The translations under genes were made by a program, and so were the position numbers. Shown one piece after another: positions 7,166 through 16,149 of a DNA stretch of 64,000 nucleotides. The notes beneath the pieces are model-generated. The model was given only the letters and a program-made list of their open reading frames with translations. It was not told where the DNA came from and searched no databases. The DNA is taken from assembly GCA_018240025.1 (NCBI GenBank), contig JAFEGM010000016.1, positions 16,876 to 80,875 of the forward strand, in the 5' to 3' direction. Positions within the stretch are counted from its first letter, which is position 1; every line of letters begins with the position of its first letter. This stretch comes from Verrucomicrobiota bacterium. Lineage in GTDB: Bacteria > Verrucomicrobiota > Verrucomicrobiia > Chthoniobacterales > SZAS-18.

Positions 7166-7519
7166 TCAATCCTTCGGCAGATACTGCCGGGCGAGGGGCG
7201 CGAGGACCGGCATGTCGAAGGCCTGGCCGGACCACGACTTGATGATGCCGAAGATGCCGATGGCAAGGAATCCGAGGCCGATCACGATCCCGAGCAGGCC
7301 GACAACCAGGCCCAGCCCGATCATGGCGAGAATCTGGGCCAGGATGTTCCAGGCGATCGCGATGACGAAGAGCACGATCGACTGTTTGGCCCACCAACGC
7401 GAAGGCTGGTGGTTCTTCTCGATGAAGAAGAAGATGATGCCGAACAGCCAGGAAAGCAGGCAGCTCACGTTGGGCGCGAGGCCGGTGCTGGGAGCGGGAG
7501 AGTTGGAGTCGTTGTCCAT
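7166..7519 (-). CDS. DUF4870/Tic20-like small membrane protein
   Basis: A 117-residue protein with a short polar N-terminus and three or four hydrophobic segments (SCLLSWLFGIIFFFI, SIVLFVIAIAWNILAQILA, then a long Gly/Leu/Ile stretch LVVGLLGIVIGLGFLAIGIF). The layout and the motif LSWLFGIIFFFIEK followed by AKQSIVLFV match DUF4870-type proteins. Start at ATG 7519; the upstream extension would be unusually polar and runs into the gspD promoter region. It is divergent from gspD and upstream of the heptose adenylyltransferase by 55 bases. Function unknown. Confidence 0.7.
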   Translation of the reverse strand: MDNDSNSPAPSTGLAPNVSCLLSWLFGIIFFFIEKNHQPSRWWAKQSIVLFVIAIAWNILAQILAMIGLGLVVGLLGIVIGLGFLAIGIFGIIKSWSGQAFDMPVLAPLARQYLPKD

Positions 7520-7631
7520 CGGGTGAGGATGCGAAACAGCAGGCGCGGTGCCAAGCAGAGAATGCGACCGGGGGTCGGCGACTTGCGCAGATGCCCTTGC
7601 CACCGCGCCGGGCCCACCTAGCCTCCCGCTC

Positions 7632-10214
7632 GTGTCGTCCCGCTCCACCCCTGTGCCGCTCTCGCGCACTTTGATCGTCGCTCTGCTCTGCGAAGGGCTG
7701 CTCGTCGGCCCGCTCATCGCGCAAAATCCGCCCGCCTTTCAGCCCCCGCCGCCCCCGGCCACCGCGACCGCGGTGCCTCCGGCCCCGGCGACGGGCAATC
7801 CGCCGGTCCTGCCCGGCGCGCCGGGAACGCCCGGTGCGATCGGCACCGACGGCGAGGAAATGGTCCAGTTGCAGCTGCCGAACTTCGACGTGCGCGACGT
7901 GCTGCAATTTTATGAGCGACTGACCGGCAAGCGGCTGGTGCTGGATTCCACCATTCAGGGCCAGCTCAACGTGGTGGTGCAGGGCAAGATTTCGAAGTCC
8001 GAGGCCATCAAGATCCTCGAGACGGCGCTGCTGCTGAATGGCTTCTCCATCGTGCCCGGCGACGGCATCACGAAGGTGCTCGGACTTTCGAAGAACGCGC
8101 GCGGCGCGGGCGTCTCGATCTACTCCGAGCTCGGTTCGCTGCCGGATGGCGAACTGGTGGTGTCGTACCTCTTCCGCCTGCGCTACCTCGACCCCACCGA
8201 ACTGCAGCAGATTCTGCAACAGTACGTGACGGCGAATCTCTACACGTCGTTCGTGGCCCTGCCCAAGTCGGGCGCGCTGCTCGTGACCGAAAGCACGAGC
8301 GTGATCCGCAAGCTCGTGCAGTTGGTCCGCGAAGTGGATCTGCCGCCGGCCGATGTCATCCAGGAGTTCGTACAGCTGCAGCGGGCCGACGCCACCAAGG
8401 CGGTCGAGTTCCTTAATGCGGTCTTCGAGAAGAAGGAAGCCGCCGCGGCGGCTGGGGGAGCCGGTCGCGCGGGCGCCCCGCGACGTCCGACGGCTGGAAC
8501 CGCCGCGAATCCAGCGGTGCCCGTGCCGCCGGTCGCCGTGCCCGCCGTGCTCGACACGCAGGCCGCCGCCGCGGCCGTCGCGGCCCTGACCGAGGACTCC
8601 ATCATCGTGGGCAAGATCGCCCTCAATGCCGACATCCGCACGAACCGCGTCCACGTCGTCACGCGTCCGGTGAACATGCCGTTCGTGCGCCGGCTCATCG
8701 CCGACTACGACTCCAGCACGGTCTTCGCCACGCCGGTGAAGCGACGGCTGAACCACATCAATGCACGCGACGTGCTGCCGATTCTCATCGCTTCGTTGAC
8801 CGAGCCGGGCACCGACGCCGCGGGCGGAGCGCAGGGTGGGGCTCGCCCGGCCGCCACGACCACGAATCCCGGGGGCAACACCTCGCTGTTTGCCAATCAG
8901 GGCAATCGCGGTGGCACGACCGGCTCGACCGGTTCGAGTGGCGGCGGGTTGAATCTCACGCAGGGGCTGGAAACGGCTCCGGTCGACACCACGCCGACCA
9001 CGGCGACAGTCGGCAACACCAAGCTGATCGCCGATCCGCGCGAGAACTCGATCATCGTGCAGGGCAGCTCGGAGGCGCGCGACCGCTGCTTCAAGATTCT
9101 CGAGGAACTCGACGTCGAAGCGCCCCAGGTGGCTATCTACGCTGTCATCGGGGAATTCTCGCTCGGCGACGGCATCAGCAGCGGTATCGACTACATCCTG
9201 AACCGCGCGGGTCCGATCACGACGGGCTCCAACTTTACCGGACTGGTGCAGGGGACCTCGACGACCACCAACGGCAACACCACGACGTCGGCCTCCGGTT
9301 TTGACCGGGGCAATCCGCCCGTCGGGACGCCCGTCTCGAGCGTGACGAACCTCGCGAATACGCTGCTTTCCGGCTTCAATGGGGCCGGCGCCATCATTCG
9401 GGCTACGGACCGCTTCGACATCATCCTGCGGGCGCTGGAATCCTCCAACCGGTTCAAGACGATCTCGCGGCCGATGATCTTCACCTCCAACAACAAGAAG
9501 GCGGTCATCGCGAGCGGTCAGGAAATCGCCATTCCGGCCAACTTCACCAGCGGCTTCACCGGCTCGGCGAACAACAGCCTCTCGACCACGGCTTCGGTGC
9601 AGTTTAAAAGCGTGACACTGCAGCTCGAGGTCGTGCCGCTGATCAACAGCAAGAACCGGGTCAATCTCGACATCCTGCAGAAGATCGACTCGGTCGTCGC
9701 CGGCGGCGGCACCACTGTGGCCGGGACGACGATTCCGACCATCGCGACCCGCTTCGTCCGCTCGAACGTTTCGGTGCCGAATCTGGGCACGGTCGTGCTG
9801 GGTGGGCTGATCCAGGCCGACGAGAGCAAGACCAACAACGGCCTGCCCTTGCTGAGCCGCATTCCCGTGCTCGGCAATCTGTTCAAGAGCCAGACGTCCT
9901 CCAACAACCGGCGCGAGCTCATCATCCTGCTGCGTCCGGTGGTGACCAACACGGACCTCCAGATCGCCCGCAATCGCAAGGTGGTGGAGGACGAGATGTA
10001 CATGGGCGACAACCTCGAAGGCCAGCTGCAGCCCTACTTCAAGAAGAAGGACACGATCCCGCTGCGTCCCGGTCAGGAGGTGCGCAAAGCCGTCCCGGTT
10101 GCGACCGAACCCCGGACCACCGTCAAGGTCGAGGTTCAGAAGAAGAAGGTGGTGAAACCTACGCCGAAGCCCGGCGGCAAGTCAGGCAAGACCACCCCGC
10201 CGAACGAAGATTGA
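7632..10214 (+). CDS. gspD: Type II secretion system secretin
   Basis: An outer-membrane secretin of about 860 residues, forming the exit channel of a type II secretion (or related) machine. After an N-terminal hydrophobic segment (TLIVALLCEGLLVGPLIA) and a Pro/Ala-rich linker come the periplasmic ring domains: N0 (PNFDVRDVLQFYERLTGKRL onward), N1 (SYLFRLRYLDPTELQQILQQ), N2 and N3 (NHINARDVLPILIASLTEPG). The secretin core ends with VPNLGTVVLGGLIQADES, GLPLLSRIPVLGNLFKS and RRELIILLRPVV. The C-terminus is Lys-rich. Start: GTG 7632 or GTG 7653 both precede the signal; neither has a clear Shine-Dalgarno. Its stop overlaps the PfkB-like gene. The remaining gsp genes seen here are 11-16 kb away on the other strand. 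Confidence 0.9.
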   Translation: MSSRSTPVPLSRTLIVALLCEGLLVGPLIAQNPPAFQPPPPPATATAVPPAPATGNPPVLPGAPGTPGAIGTDGEEMVQLQLPNFDVRDVLQFYERLTGKRLVLDSTIQGQLNVVVQGKISKSEAIKILETALLLNGFSIVPGDGITKVLGLSKNARGAGVSIYSELGSLPDGELVVSYLFRLRYLDPTELQQILQQYVTANLYTSFVALPKSGALLVTESTSVIRKLVQLVREVDLPPADVIQEFVQLQRADATKAVEFLNAVFEKKEAAAAAGGAGRAGAPRRPTAGTAANPAVPVPPVAVPAVLDTQAAAAAVAALTEDSIIVGKIALNADIRTNRVHVVTRPVNMPFVRRLIADYDSSTVFATPVKRRLNHINARDVLPILIASLTEPGTDAAGGAQGGARPAATTTNPGGNTSLFANQGNRGGTTGSTGSSGGGLNLTQGLETAPVDTTPTTATVGNTKLIADPRENSIIVQGSSEARDRCFKILEELDVEAPQVAIYAVIGEFSLGDGISSGIDYILNRAGPITTGSNFTGLVQGTSTTTNGNTTTSASGFDRGNPPVGTPVSSVTNLANTLLSGFNGAGAIIRATDRFDIILRALESSNRFKTISRPMIFTSNNKKAVIASGQEIAIPANFTSGFTGSANNSLSTTASVQFKSVTLQLEVVPLINSKNRVNLDILQKIDSVVAGGGTTVAGTTIPTIATRFVRSNVSVPNLGTVVLGGLIQADESKTNNGLPLLSRIPVLGNLFKSQTSSNNRRELIILLRPVVTNTDLQIARNRKVVEDEMYMGDNLEGQLQPYFKKKDTIPLRPGQEVRKAVPVATEPRTTVKVEVQKKKVVKPTPKPGGKSGKTTPPNED

Positions 10215-11068
10215 TGCGGCCAAACCGCCGACGCGGGGTCTTCGTCGGCCTGACGACGGTCGATGTCGTGCTGCGCGTCGACCGGCATCCGCAGGCCAAC
10301 GAAAAGACCGTCGCCGGTGAGCGCCTGCTCCTTGCCGGCGGGCCGGCGGCCAACGCTGCCATCGCTTTTGTCCGACGGGGCGGAGTGGCCACGCTCGTGA
10401 CGGAACTCGGCCGCTCGGCGCTGGCGGAACTCGCCCGGGCGGATTTGGTGGCCGAAGGCGTCGAGGTGGTCGATCTGGCACCGCCGGACGCCGGGCCGCC
10501 GCTCGCGGTGGTCCTGAGCGCTGCGTTTGACGGCAGCCGGGCGGTGGTGCTTTCGCGGCCCACTGCGACAAATGCGAACCGACCAGCGGGCTCGGGCTCG
10601 GACGTGGATCTGAGCGGCGCGGCGGTGCTCCTGACCGACGGTCATCATCCGCATCTTGCGCTGCCGTTGGTCGAGCGAGCGCGACGGACCGCGGTGCCGA
10701 CGGTGCTGGATGCGGGGAGCTGGAAGCCGGTGCTGGGCCAGTTGTGCCCGGCGATCGACTACGCGATCGCCTCGGCCGACTTCGCACCCGACGGCTGCGC
10801 GCTGGACCGCCTGCAGGAACTGGGTGTCGCGCAGGTCGCGGTCAGTGCCGGGGCGGAGCCGATCCGCTGGCGCGATTTCCCCGGACGTTCGGGACACATA
10901 CCGGTGCCGCAGGTGGACGTGGTCGATACGCTGGGAGCCGGCGATGTTCTGCACGGGGCATTCTGCTGGTTCCTGGCTCAGGGTCTGGATTTCCCGTCGG
11001 CGCTGCAGGCTGCGGCCGGGGTGGCCTCGGAAAGCTGCCGAACCTTCGGTCGGAGTCTTCGAGCCTGA
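10214..11068 (+). CDS. PfkB-family carbohydrate kinase
   Basis: A 284-residue ribokinase-fold sugar or nucleoside kinase. It has the N-terminal Gly-rich substrate motif (LLLAGGPAANAAIAFVRRGG) and the C-terminal ATP/catalytic signature DTLGAGDVLHGAF, with Asp as catalytic base. The substrate cannot be read from sequence; KHK- or ribokinase-like enzymes are the closest in outline. The ATG at 10214 shares a base with the gspD stop (TGATG), so translational coupling is likely. Why a sugar kinase should be coupled to a secretin is unclear. Confidence 0.8.
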   Translation: MRPNRRRGVFVGLTTVDVVLRVDRHPQANEKTVAGERLLLAGGPAANAAIAFVRRGGVATLVTELGRSALAELARADLVAEGVEVVDLAPPDAGPPLAVVLSAAFDGSRAVVLSRPTATNANRPAGSGSDVDLSGAAVLLTDGHHPHLALPLVERARRTAVPTVLDAGSWKPVLGQLCPAIDYAIASADFAPDGCALDRLQELGVAQVAVSAGAEPIRWRDFPGRSGHIPVPQVDVVDTLGAGDVLHGAFCWFLAQGLDFPSALQAAAGVASESCRTFGRSLRA

Positions 11069-11087
11069 GGACAGCCTTAACCCGTCA

Positions 11088-11783
11088 TCAGCGCGCGCTC
11101 TGGCCCGGCGCAGGTCCCACCGCCGGTTTCGGGGAAGGCTGCACCGGTGGACGAGCGACCGGCGCTGCAGGCACCGCGCCTGTGCGCGGCGGAGGCGGCG
11201 TCGGGGGCATCACCAGCGGTCTCGGACGACCTCCTGGCGGAACGAACGGCGGCGGAGTGGCCCCCGCGCGGGGTGGGAGGGTGACCATCGGCTGCCCGCC
11301 CGGAGCGGCCGGTCCCGGACGGGGCGGCATGGCGACGGTCGGCGCGCCCGCGGAGTTCTGGTCGAAGGTTACAACGCCGACCTCGGCGCCCTTCTTCACC
11401 GTAACACGGGTCTGCCGGTGGCCGTCCGATCCGAACTGGATGCTGACCACGCTGAGCCCCTGGGCATTTTCCTCTCCGGTGGCGACGAGGAAGCGCTGGC
11501 TGTCGCTGCGCTGCACCAGCATGACGTGGTTCTTGCCGCTGATCGTCATGATGCCGCTGACGTAAAGATTTTCCCAAAATCCAGGATCCTTCGGCGCGTC
11601 CGGCGGCTTGGGCGTCGGCTCGGTGGGCTTCCGAAACGGCGAGTCCTCGATGATCTTCTGATAGCGGGAAATGGGAAATGCGGCCGGGACCGGCTCCGCG
11701 GCTGGGAGGCCTAGCGGGCTGAAGAGCAGCCAGGCGCCCACCAGGAGAGTCGGAGAGAGGCGAAAAATAGGGCGGGCGCGCAC
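11088..11783 (-). CDS. Exported Pro-rich protein, paralogue of 20981-21805; possible GspC-like component
   Basis: About 231 residues: an N-terminal signal or anchor segment (LLVGAWLLFSPLGLPAAEP), the block PISRYQKIIEDSPFRKPTE, a small beta-rich domain at about 70-145 (YVSGIMTISGKNHVMLVQRS, then DSQRFLVATGEENAQGLSVV and RQTRVTVKKGAEVGVV) and a Pro-rich tail. The gene at 20981 has the same order of blocks. The arrangement recalls GspC/PilP proteins, where an anchor and linker precede a beta-domain that contacts the secretin, but the family cannot be assigned by eye. Start GTG 11783 is chosen because it precedes the signal; no ATG fits. It converges on the gspD-pfkB pair. Confidence 0.6.
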   Translation of the reverse strand: MRARPIFRLSPTLLVGAWLLFSPLGLPAAEPVPAAFPISRYQKIIEDSPFRKPTEPTPKPPDAPKDPGFWENLYVSGIMTISGKNHVMLVQRSDSQRFLVATGEENAQGLSVVSIQFGSDGHRQTRVTVKKGAEVGVVTFDQNSAGAPTVAMPPRPGPAAPGGQPMVTLPPRAGATPPPFVPPGGRPRPLVMPPTPPPPRTGAVPAAPVARPPVQPSPKPAVGPAPGQSAR

Positions 11784-11891
11784 GGCTGGGAGGAATGTGC
11801 CACAGCGCGCCGTGGCGGCAAGCCCCCCGGGCTGCGCGGTGTTTTCGTTTGCGCAAAGGCCTGGCAGATGGCATCGCTCCGCCCCCTTTTT

Positions 11892-12449
11892 ATGCCCGCC
11901 GCCAACGATCTCCGCAAAGGCCAAGCCATCCGCTACAATGGCGACATCGCCATCGTTCTCGAAGTCCAGCACCGCACGCCGGGCAACCTGCGCGCCTTCG
12001 TGCAGGCCATCATTCGCAGCATCAAGACCGGCAAGTCGGCCGACGTGCGCTTCTCCTCCACGGAGAAGGTCGAGTTGGTCGAAGTCGAGCGGAAGGAGCT
12101 CGAGTACTCGTATAAGGACCGCGACGCCTACTTCTTCATGGATCCGGAGACCTACGAGACCATCCAGCTGGACGCCTCGCTGGTGGGCGATTCGAAGGAC
12201 TACCTGGTCGAGAATCTGAAGGTCATGGTCCTCTACACCGAGGGCAAGGCGGTCGAGATCGAACTCCCGCCGACCGTCACGCTGAAGGTGGCCGAGAGCG
12301 CTGAAGGCGTGCGCGGCGACAGCGCCAACAACGTGCAGAAGCCGGCCACCCTCGAGACCGGGAAGATCATCCAGGTGCCTCTCTTCATCAAAGAGGGTGA
12401 ACTGGTCAAGGTCGACAGCCGGACCGGCGCCTACATGGGGCGCGCTTGA
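11892..12449 (+). CDS. efp: Translation elongation factor P
   Basis: A 185-residue EF-P that rescues ribosomes stalled at polyproline. The KOW-like domain I (NDLRKGQAIRYNGDIAIVLE) is followed by OB domains II and III; the terminal signature is KEGELVKVDSRTGAYMGRA. The tip loop of domain I reads HRTPGNLRAF, so Asn32 sits where E. coli has the modified Lys34. Neither lysylation nor arginine rhamnosylation of that residue is possible. Start at ATG 11892 gives the usual length. Several Pro-rich proteins in this window (for example at 21 kb and 52 kb) are plausible clients. Confidence 0.93.
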   Translation: MPAANDLRKGQAIRYNGDIAIVLEVQHRTPGNLRAFVQAIIRSIKTGKSADVRFSSTEKVELVEVERKELEYSYKDRDAYFFMDPETYETIQLDASLVGDSKDYLVENLKVMVLYTEGKAVEIELPPTVTLKVAESAEGVRGDSANNVQKPATLETGKIIQVPLFIKEGELVKVDSRTGAYMGRA

Positions 12450-12450
12450 G

Positions 12451-12510
12451 GCTCGCTCAGGCTCGCCGAGGCTCGCCATAGGCAATAGGCCGATAGGCGA
12501 TAGGCGATAA
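12451..12510. repeat. Two short tandem arrays: 10-bp GCTCGCC-type and 7-bp GATAGGC-type
   Basis: Directly after efp, three 10-bp units (GCTCGCTCAG, GCTCGCCGAG, GCTCGCCATA) run from 12451. They merge into about four 7-bp units of ATAGGCA, ATAGGCC, GATAGGC, GATAGGC from 12478 to 12505. Both are non-coding. A second 7-bp array lies at 46867-46936. Confidence 0.8.
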
Positions 12511-12517
12511 ACTGCGA

Positions 12518-12559
12518 GGCGCGGGAACCGAGAGCATCGGTGACCGCGCCTTCGTTTTT
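12518..12559 (+). terminator. Intrinsic terminator after efp
   Basis: An outer stem GGCGCGG (12518-12524) with CCGCGCC (12544-12550), an inner ACCG/CGGT pairing, then TTCGTTTTT. It stands between the convergent ends of efp and pyrG. Confidence 0.75.
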
Positions 12560-12576
12560 GTCCGGAGGCTGAGGGG

Positions 12577-14190
12577 TCAGCTGGCGTGGGCAAGGCAGGC
12601 ACCGATGAAGCCGCGGAAGAGGGGATGCGGGGCGTTGGGCTTGCTCAGGAACTCGGGGTGGAACTGGCAGGCCACGAACCACGGGTGATGGCGCAGTTCG
12701 ATCGTTTCCACGAGCGTGCCGTCGGGTGAGGTGCCGCTGATGACGAAGCCCTTCGCTTCCATCGCCTCGCGATACTTCATGTTGAATTCGTAGCGATGGC
12801 GGTGGCGCTCCTGCACTTCGGGGCGACCGTAGACCTGGGCGGTGAGCGAGCCCTCCTTGAGCACGGCCGTGCTCAAGCCGAGGCGCATGGAGGCGCCTTT
12901 GCCCTTCACGTTCTTCTGCCCCTCGAGCAGGCAGATGACGGGATGCGGCGTCTTGGGATCGAACTCGGTGCTGTTGGCCCGTTCGAAGCCGCAGACGTGG
13001 CGCGCGAAGTCGATCGTGGCGATCTGCATGCCGAGACAAAGGCCGAGATACGGCAGCTGATTCTCGCGGGCGTAGCGGGCGGCGACCACCTTGCCCTCGA
13101 TGCCGCGTTCGCCGAAGCCGCCCGGAACCAGGACTCCGGTGAAATCGCCCAGCAGTTCCTCGGCGGCGGACGGGTCGACCTCCAGCTTCTCGGCGTCGAT
13201 GCGATGCACCTCCGCTCGACAGTCGTGGCTGGCACCGGCGTGGGCCAGCGACTCGTAGACGGACTTGTAGGCGTCCTGCAGGTCGGTGTATTTGCCCACG
13301 AAGGCGATCTTGGCCGCCTTCTTGGGATGCTTGACCCGCTTCACAAAGCGCTCCCATTCCGTCATCTCGGCCGGCGGGGCGTCGTCGAGCCGCAGAATCT
13401 CGCAGACCACGTCGTCGAGGCACTCCTTGCGCAGCATGAGCGGGGCTTCGTAGATCGTGCTCTCGACGTCGCGCAGTTCGATGACCGCCTTCTGCGGGAC
13501 ATTGCAGTAGGTCGAGAGCTTGGCGCGAACGTCCCGATTGAGCGGCTCCTCGGTGCGGCAGATGAGCACCTGCGGCTGCAGGCCGATCTCGCGCAGTTTG
13601 GCCACGCTTTGCTGGCTCGGCTTCGTCTTCAGCTCCCCGGCCGCCTTGAGATAGGGCACCAGGGTCACGTGCATGACCATCGCGTTGGATGGGCCGCGCT
13701 CGAGGATGAACTGCCGGATGGCCTCGAGGAACGGCAGGCCCTCGATGTCGCCGGTCGTGCCGCCGATCTCCGTAATGAGCACGTGCGAGTCCGGCTGCTC
13801 CTGCTCGACCAGGGCAATGCGCGCCTTGATCTCGTCGGTCACGTGCGGGACCACCTGCACCGTCTTGCCGAGGTAGTCGCCTTTGCGCTCTTTCTCGATC
13901 ACCCGGAGATACACCTGCCCGCTGGTCAGATTGTTGTGCCGGGTCAGCTGCCCGCTGGTGAAGCGCTCATAGTGGCCGAGGTCGAGATCGGTTTCGGTGC
14001 CGTCATTGAGCACGTACACTTCGCCGTGCTGGAACGGGCTCATGGTCCCGGGGTCGACGTTCAGGTAGGGGTCGAACTTCTGCATCACGACCTTGAGGCC
14101 GCGATTTTCCAGCAGGCGGCCCAGAGCCGCCGCGGCCAGGCCTTTGCCCAGACTGCTGACGACGCCGCCGGTGACGAAGATGTGCTTCAT
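12577..14190 (-). CDS. pyrG: CTP synthase
   Basis: A 537-residue enzyme making CTP from UTP, ATP and glutamine. The N-terminal synthetase domain begins [20 protein letters not shown] (ATP-binding P-loop) and contains [20 protein letters not shown] and [17 protein letters not shown]. The C-terminal class I glutamine amidotransferase has [13 protein letters not shown], the nucleophile Cys in LGLCLGMQ, and the His/Glu pair in [11 protein letters not shown]. Length is normal. It follows kdsB on the minus strand by 54 bases. The same kdsB-pyrG pairing exists in Chlamydia, where CTP is needed for CMP-Kdo. Confidence 0.97.
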   Translation of the reverse strand: MKHIFVTGGVVSSLGKGLAAAALGRLLENRGLKVVMQKFDPYLNVDPGTMSPFQHGEVYVLNDGTETDLDLGHYERFTSGQLTRHNNLTSGQVYLRVIEKERKGDYLGKTVQVVPHVTDEIKARIALVEQEQPDSHVLITEIGGTTGDIEGLPFLEAIRQFILERGPSNAMVMHVTLVPYLKAAGELKTKPSQQSVAKLREIGLQPQVLICRTEEPLNRDVRAKLSTYCNVPQKAVIELRDVESTIYEAPLMLRKECLDDVVCEILRLDDAPPAEMTEWERFVKRVKHPKKAAKIAFVGKYTDLQDAYKSVYESLAHAGASHDCRAEVHRIDAEKLEVDPSAAEELLGDFTGVLVPGGFGERGIEGKVVAARYARENQLPYLGLCLGMQIATIDFARHVCGFERANSTEFDPKTPHPVICLLEGQKNVKGKGASMRLGLSTAVLKEGSLTAQVYGRPEVQERHRHRYEFNMKYREAMEAKGFVISGTSPDGTLVETIELRHHPWFVACQFHPEFLSKPNAPHPLFRGFIGACLAHAS

Positions 14191-14237
14191 GCAAAAAGAA
14201 GGGAGGGTGGGAAAAAGGGTTGGTGGCGAAATGGTAG

Positions 14238-14257
14238 TGCAGATTCAGCAATCTGCA
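14238..14257. repeat. 8-bp perfect inverted repeat over the kdsB stop codon
   Basis: TGCAGATT (14238-14245) and AATCTGCA (14250-14257) flank a four-base loop. The last kdsB codons and the stop are in the stem. No T run follows on either strand, so it is not a normal terminator. The plus-strand sequence from 14212 (GGTGGCGAAATGGTAG, then the hairpin) looks like the D-arm and anticodon arm of a tRNA-Leu, but no T-arm or acceptor stem follows. Confidence 0.5.
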
Positions 14258-14997
14258 TTCCGGCCGGTCAGCTGGGCCTCGAGCCGGGCCGCGTCCTCGG
14301 GCGTGTCGATGCCGGCCGAATCGTAATCCGTCACGATCACGCGCAGTTTGGCGCCGTTCTCCAGCGCGCGGAGCTGCTCCAGTCGCTCGATCTGTTCGAG
14401 CGGACTGGGCGGCCAGCTGACGAAGCGCAGCAGAAACTCGCGGGTGTAGCCATAAAGTCCCTGATGCCGGAGGACCGGCAGCGCCGCGCCAGCTGCGGCA
14501 AGCCCGGGGAATGGAATGGCTGAGCGCGAGAAGTAGAGCGCATGGCCGGTGCGATCGAGCACGACCTTCACGCAGTTCGGATTCGACCACTCGGCCGGGT
14601 CCGGGAGTGGCGTGGCGCTGGTGGCCATGGGCAGCGCGGGATCGGCTTCCATGGCCGCCACGAGGAGATCGACCAACTCGGGGGCGATGCGCGGCTCGTC
14701 CCCCTGAATGTTGACGAAGTGCGTGGCGGTGGGGTGACGCTCCGCGACTTCCGCGAGCCGGTCGGTGCCGGTCGGGTGGGCGCTGGAGGTCATCTCGACC
14801 TCCGCCCCGAAGTCGCGCGCGGCACGAGCGATGCGATCGTCATCGGTCGCGATCAGCACCCGGGCCAGACGCTGACAGCGCCGGGCACATTCCCAGGCGT
14901 GCTGGATGAGGGGCTTTCCGGCGATGCGATGCAGCGGCTTGCCCGGGAAGCGGGTCGAGCCCCAGCGCGCGGGGAGAATGCCGTAGACGAGAGCCAC
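14245..14997 (-). CDS. kdsB: 3-deoxy-manno-octulosonate cytidylyltransferase (CMP-Kdo synthetase)
   Basis: A 250-residue cytoplasmic enzyme that activates Kdo with CTP for LPS assembly. The N-terminal nucleotide-binding signature ILPARWGSTRFPGKPLHRIAG is followed by LIATDDDRI, FGAEVEMTSSAHPTGTDRLA, VNIQGDEPRI (metal-binding Asp) and RHQGLYGYTREFLL, then the terminal GIDTPEDAARLE. Start at ATG 14997. It sits between prs and pyrG on the same strand, so PRPP, CTP and CMP-Kdo synthesis could be co-regulated. With hldE it indicates a Gram-negative LPS. Confidence 0.95.
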   Translation of the reverse strand: MALVYGILPARWGSTRFPGKPLHRIAGKPLIQHAWECARRCQRLARVLIATDDDRIARAARDFGAEVEMTSSAHPTGTDRLAEVAERHPTATHFVNIQGDEPRIAPELVDLLVAAMEADPALPMATSATPLPDPAEWSNPNCVKVVLDRTGHALYFSRSAIPFPGLAAAGAALPVLRHQGLYGYTREFLLRFVSWPPSPLEQIERLEQLRALENGAKLRVIVTDYDSAGIDTPEDAARLEAQLTGRNADC

Positions 14998-15066
14998 GGG
15001 TGGGGAATAAAGCCGGAATTTCGCTTTTCGAAAGAGCGCGCACTGACCCGAGCACGCGCCGACCCA

Positions 15067-16011
15067 TTATTCGAAGAGCGAACTCACCGACTCGTCGTTG
15101 TGGATGCGTTTGATGGCTTCGCCGAGGAGCGAGGCGACGCAGAGGACCTCGACCTTGCTGCCGGGCGGAGGCGCGACCGGCGTGGAGTTGGTCGTGATCA
15201 GTTCGGTGATTTCGCTCTCCGCCAGCCGGCTGTAACCCAGCTCGCCCAGGACCGCGTGCGAGACTCCGGCGAAAACTTCCTTGGCGCCGTGGGCCTTGCA
15301 GATGCGGGCCGCACTGGTCAGTGTGCCGGCGGTCGAGGTGAGGTCATCGACGAGGAAGACGTTTTTGCCCTCCACCTCGCCGATGAGGTAGAGCGGGTCG
15401 ACTTCCGTGTCCGACTTGCGGCGCTTGGCCACCGTTGCCAGTCCGCAGCCGAGCGCCTGCGAAAAGGCTTCGGCCATCTTCAGTCCGCCGACGTCGGGCG
15501 AGACCACAGCCAGCGGATGAATGTTGGCCTTGGCGCGGAGGTGCCGCAGCATGACCGGGCGGGCGTAGAGGTGATCGACCTGGATGTCGAAGAAGCCCTG
15601 AATCTGCTGAGCGTGCAGATCCATCGTCAGCACCCGGTTCACTCCGGCGGCGGTCAGGAGATTTGCCACCAGTTTCGCCGTGATCGGCACCCGCGGGCGG
15701 TCTTTGCGATCCTGTCGGGCATAGCCGAAGTAGGGGATGACGGCCGTGATGCGCGCCGCGCTGGCCCGCCGGATGGCGTCGACCAGGATGCACAGCTCCA
15801 TGATGTGGTGATTCGCCGGCGAGGTGGTCGGCTGCACGATGAAGATGTCGCGGCCGCGAATGTCCTCGTTGATCCGGACCTTGCTCTCGCCGTCGGCGAA
15901 CTGCATGACCGTGGCGTTGCCGAGGGGCTGGTAGATCGATTCGCAGATCCGTTTGGCCAGTTCCGGGTGCGCCGACCCGGAGAAGATCTTCATCTCGTAA
16001 TGAGCGAACAT
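15067..16011 (-). CDS. prs: Ribose-phosphate pyrophosphokinase (PRPP synthetase)
   Basis: A 314-residue enzyme that makes PRPP from ribose 5-phosphate and ATP for nucleotide, His and Trp synthesis. Blocks seen are FSGSAHPELAKRI, FADGESKVRINEDIRGRDIF, PYFGYARQDRKDRPRVPI, the metal-binding region TMDLHAQQIQGFFDI, VVSPDVGG, a KRRK flexible loop, and the PRPP-binding VFLVDDLTSTAGTL. Length and order match bacterial class I enzymes. ATG 16011 is used; a second in-frame ATG lies six codons in (MKIFSGS) and would also fit. Confidence 0.95.
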   Translation of the reverse strand: MFAHYEMKIFSGSAHPELAKRICESIYQPLGNATVMQFADGESKVRINEDIRGRDIFIVQPTTSPANHHIMELCILVDAIRRASAARITAVIPYFGYARQDRKDRPRVPITAKLVANLLTAAGVNRVLTMDLHAQQIQGFFDIQVDHLYARPVMLRHLRAKANIHPLAVVSPDVGGLKMAEAFSQALGCGLATVAKRRKSDTEVDPLYLIGEVEGKNVFLVDDLTSTAGTLTSAARICKAHGAKEVFAGVSHAVLGELGYSRLAESEITELITTNSTPVAPPPGSKVEVLCVASLLGEAIKRIHNDESVSSLFE

Positions 16012-16149
16012 GGGCTCCGAATCTTGGCCAAGCCCGGCCGGGGCGCGAGGGGAATTCGAGCGTTCCGATGAATTCCGTCCACGCCCACGGGACGGGAGCG
16101 ATTTGTGTCATGACGTTGCAGTCGGTGAGCGGCCGGTCCTGATTTCTCC

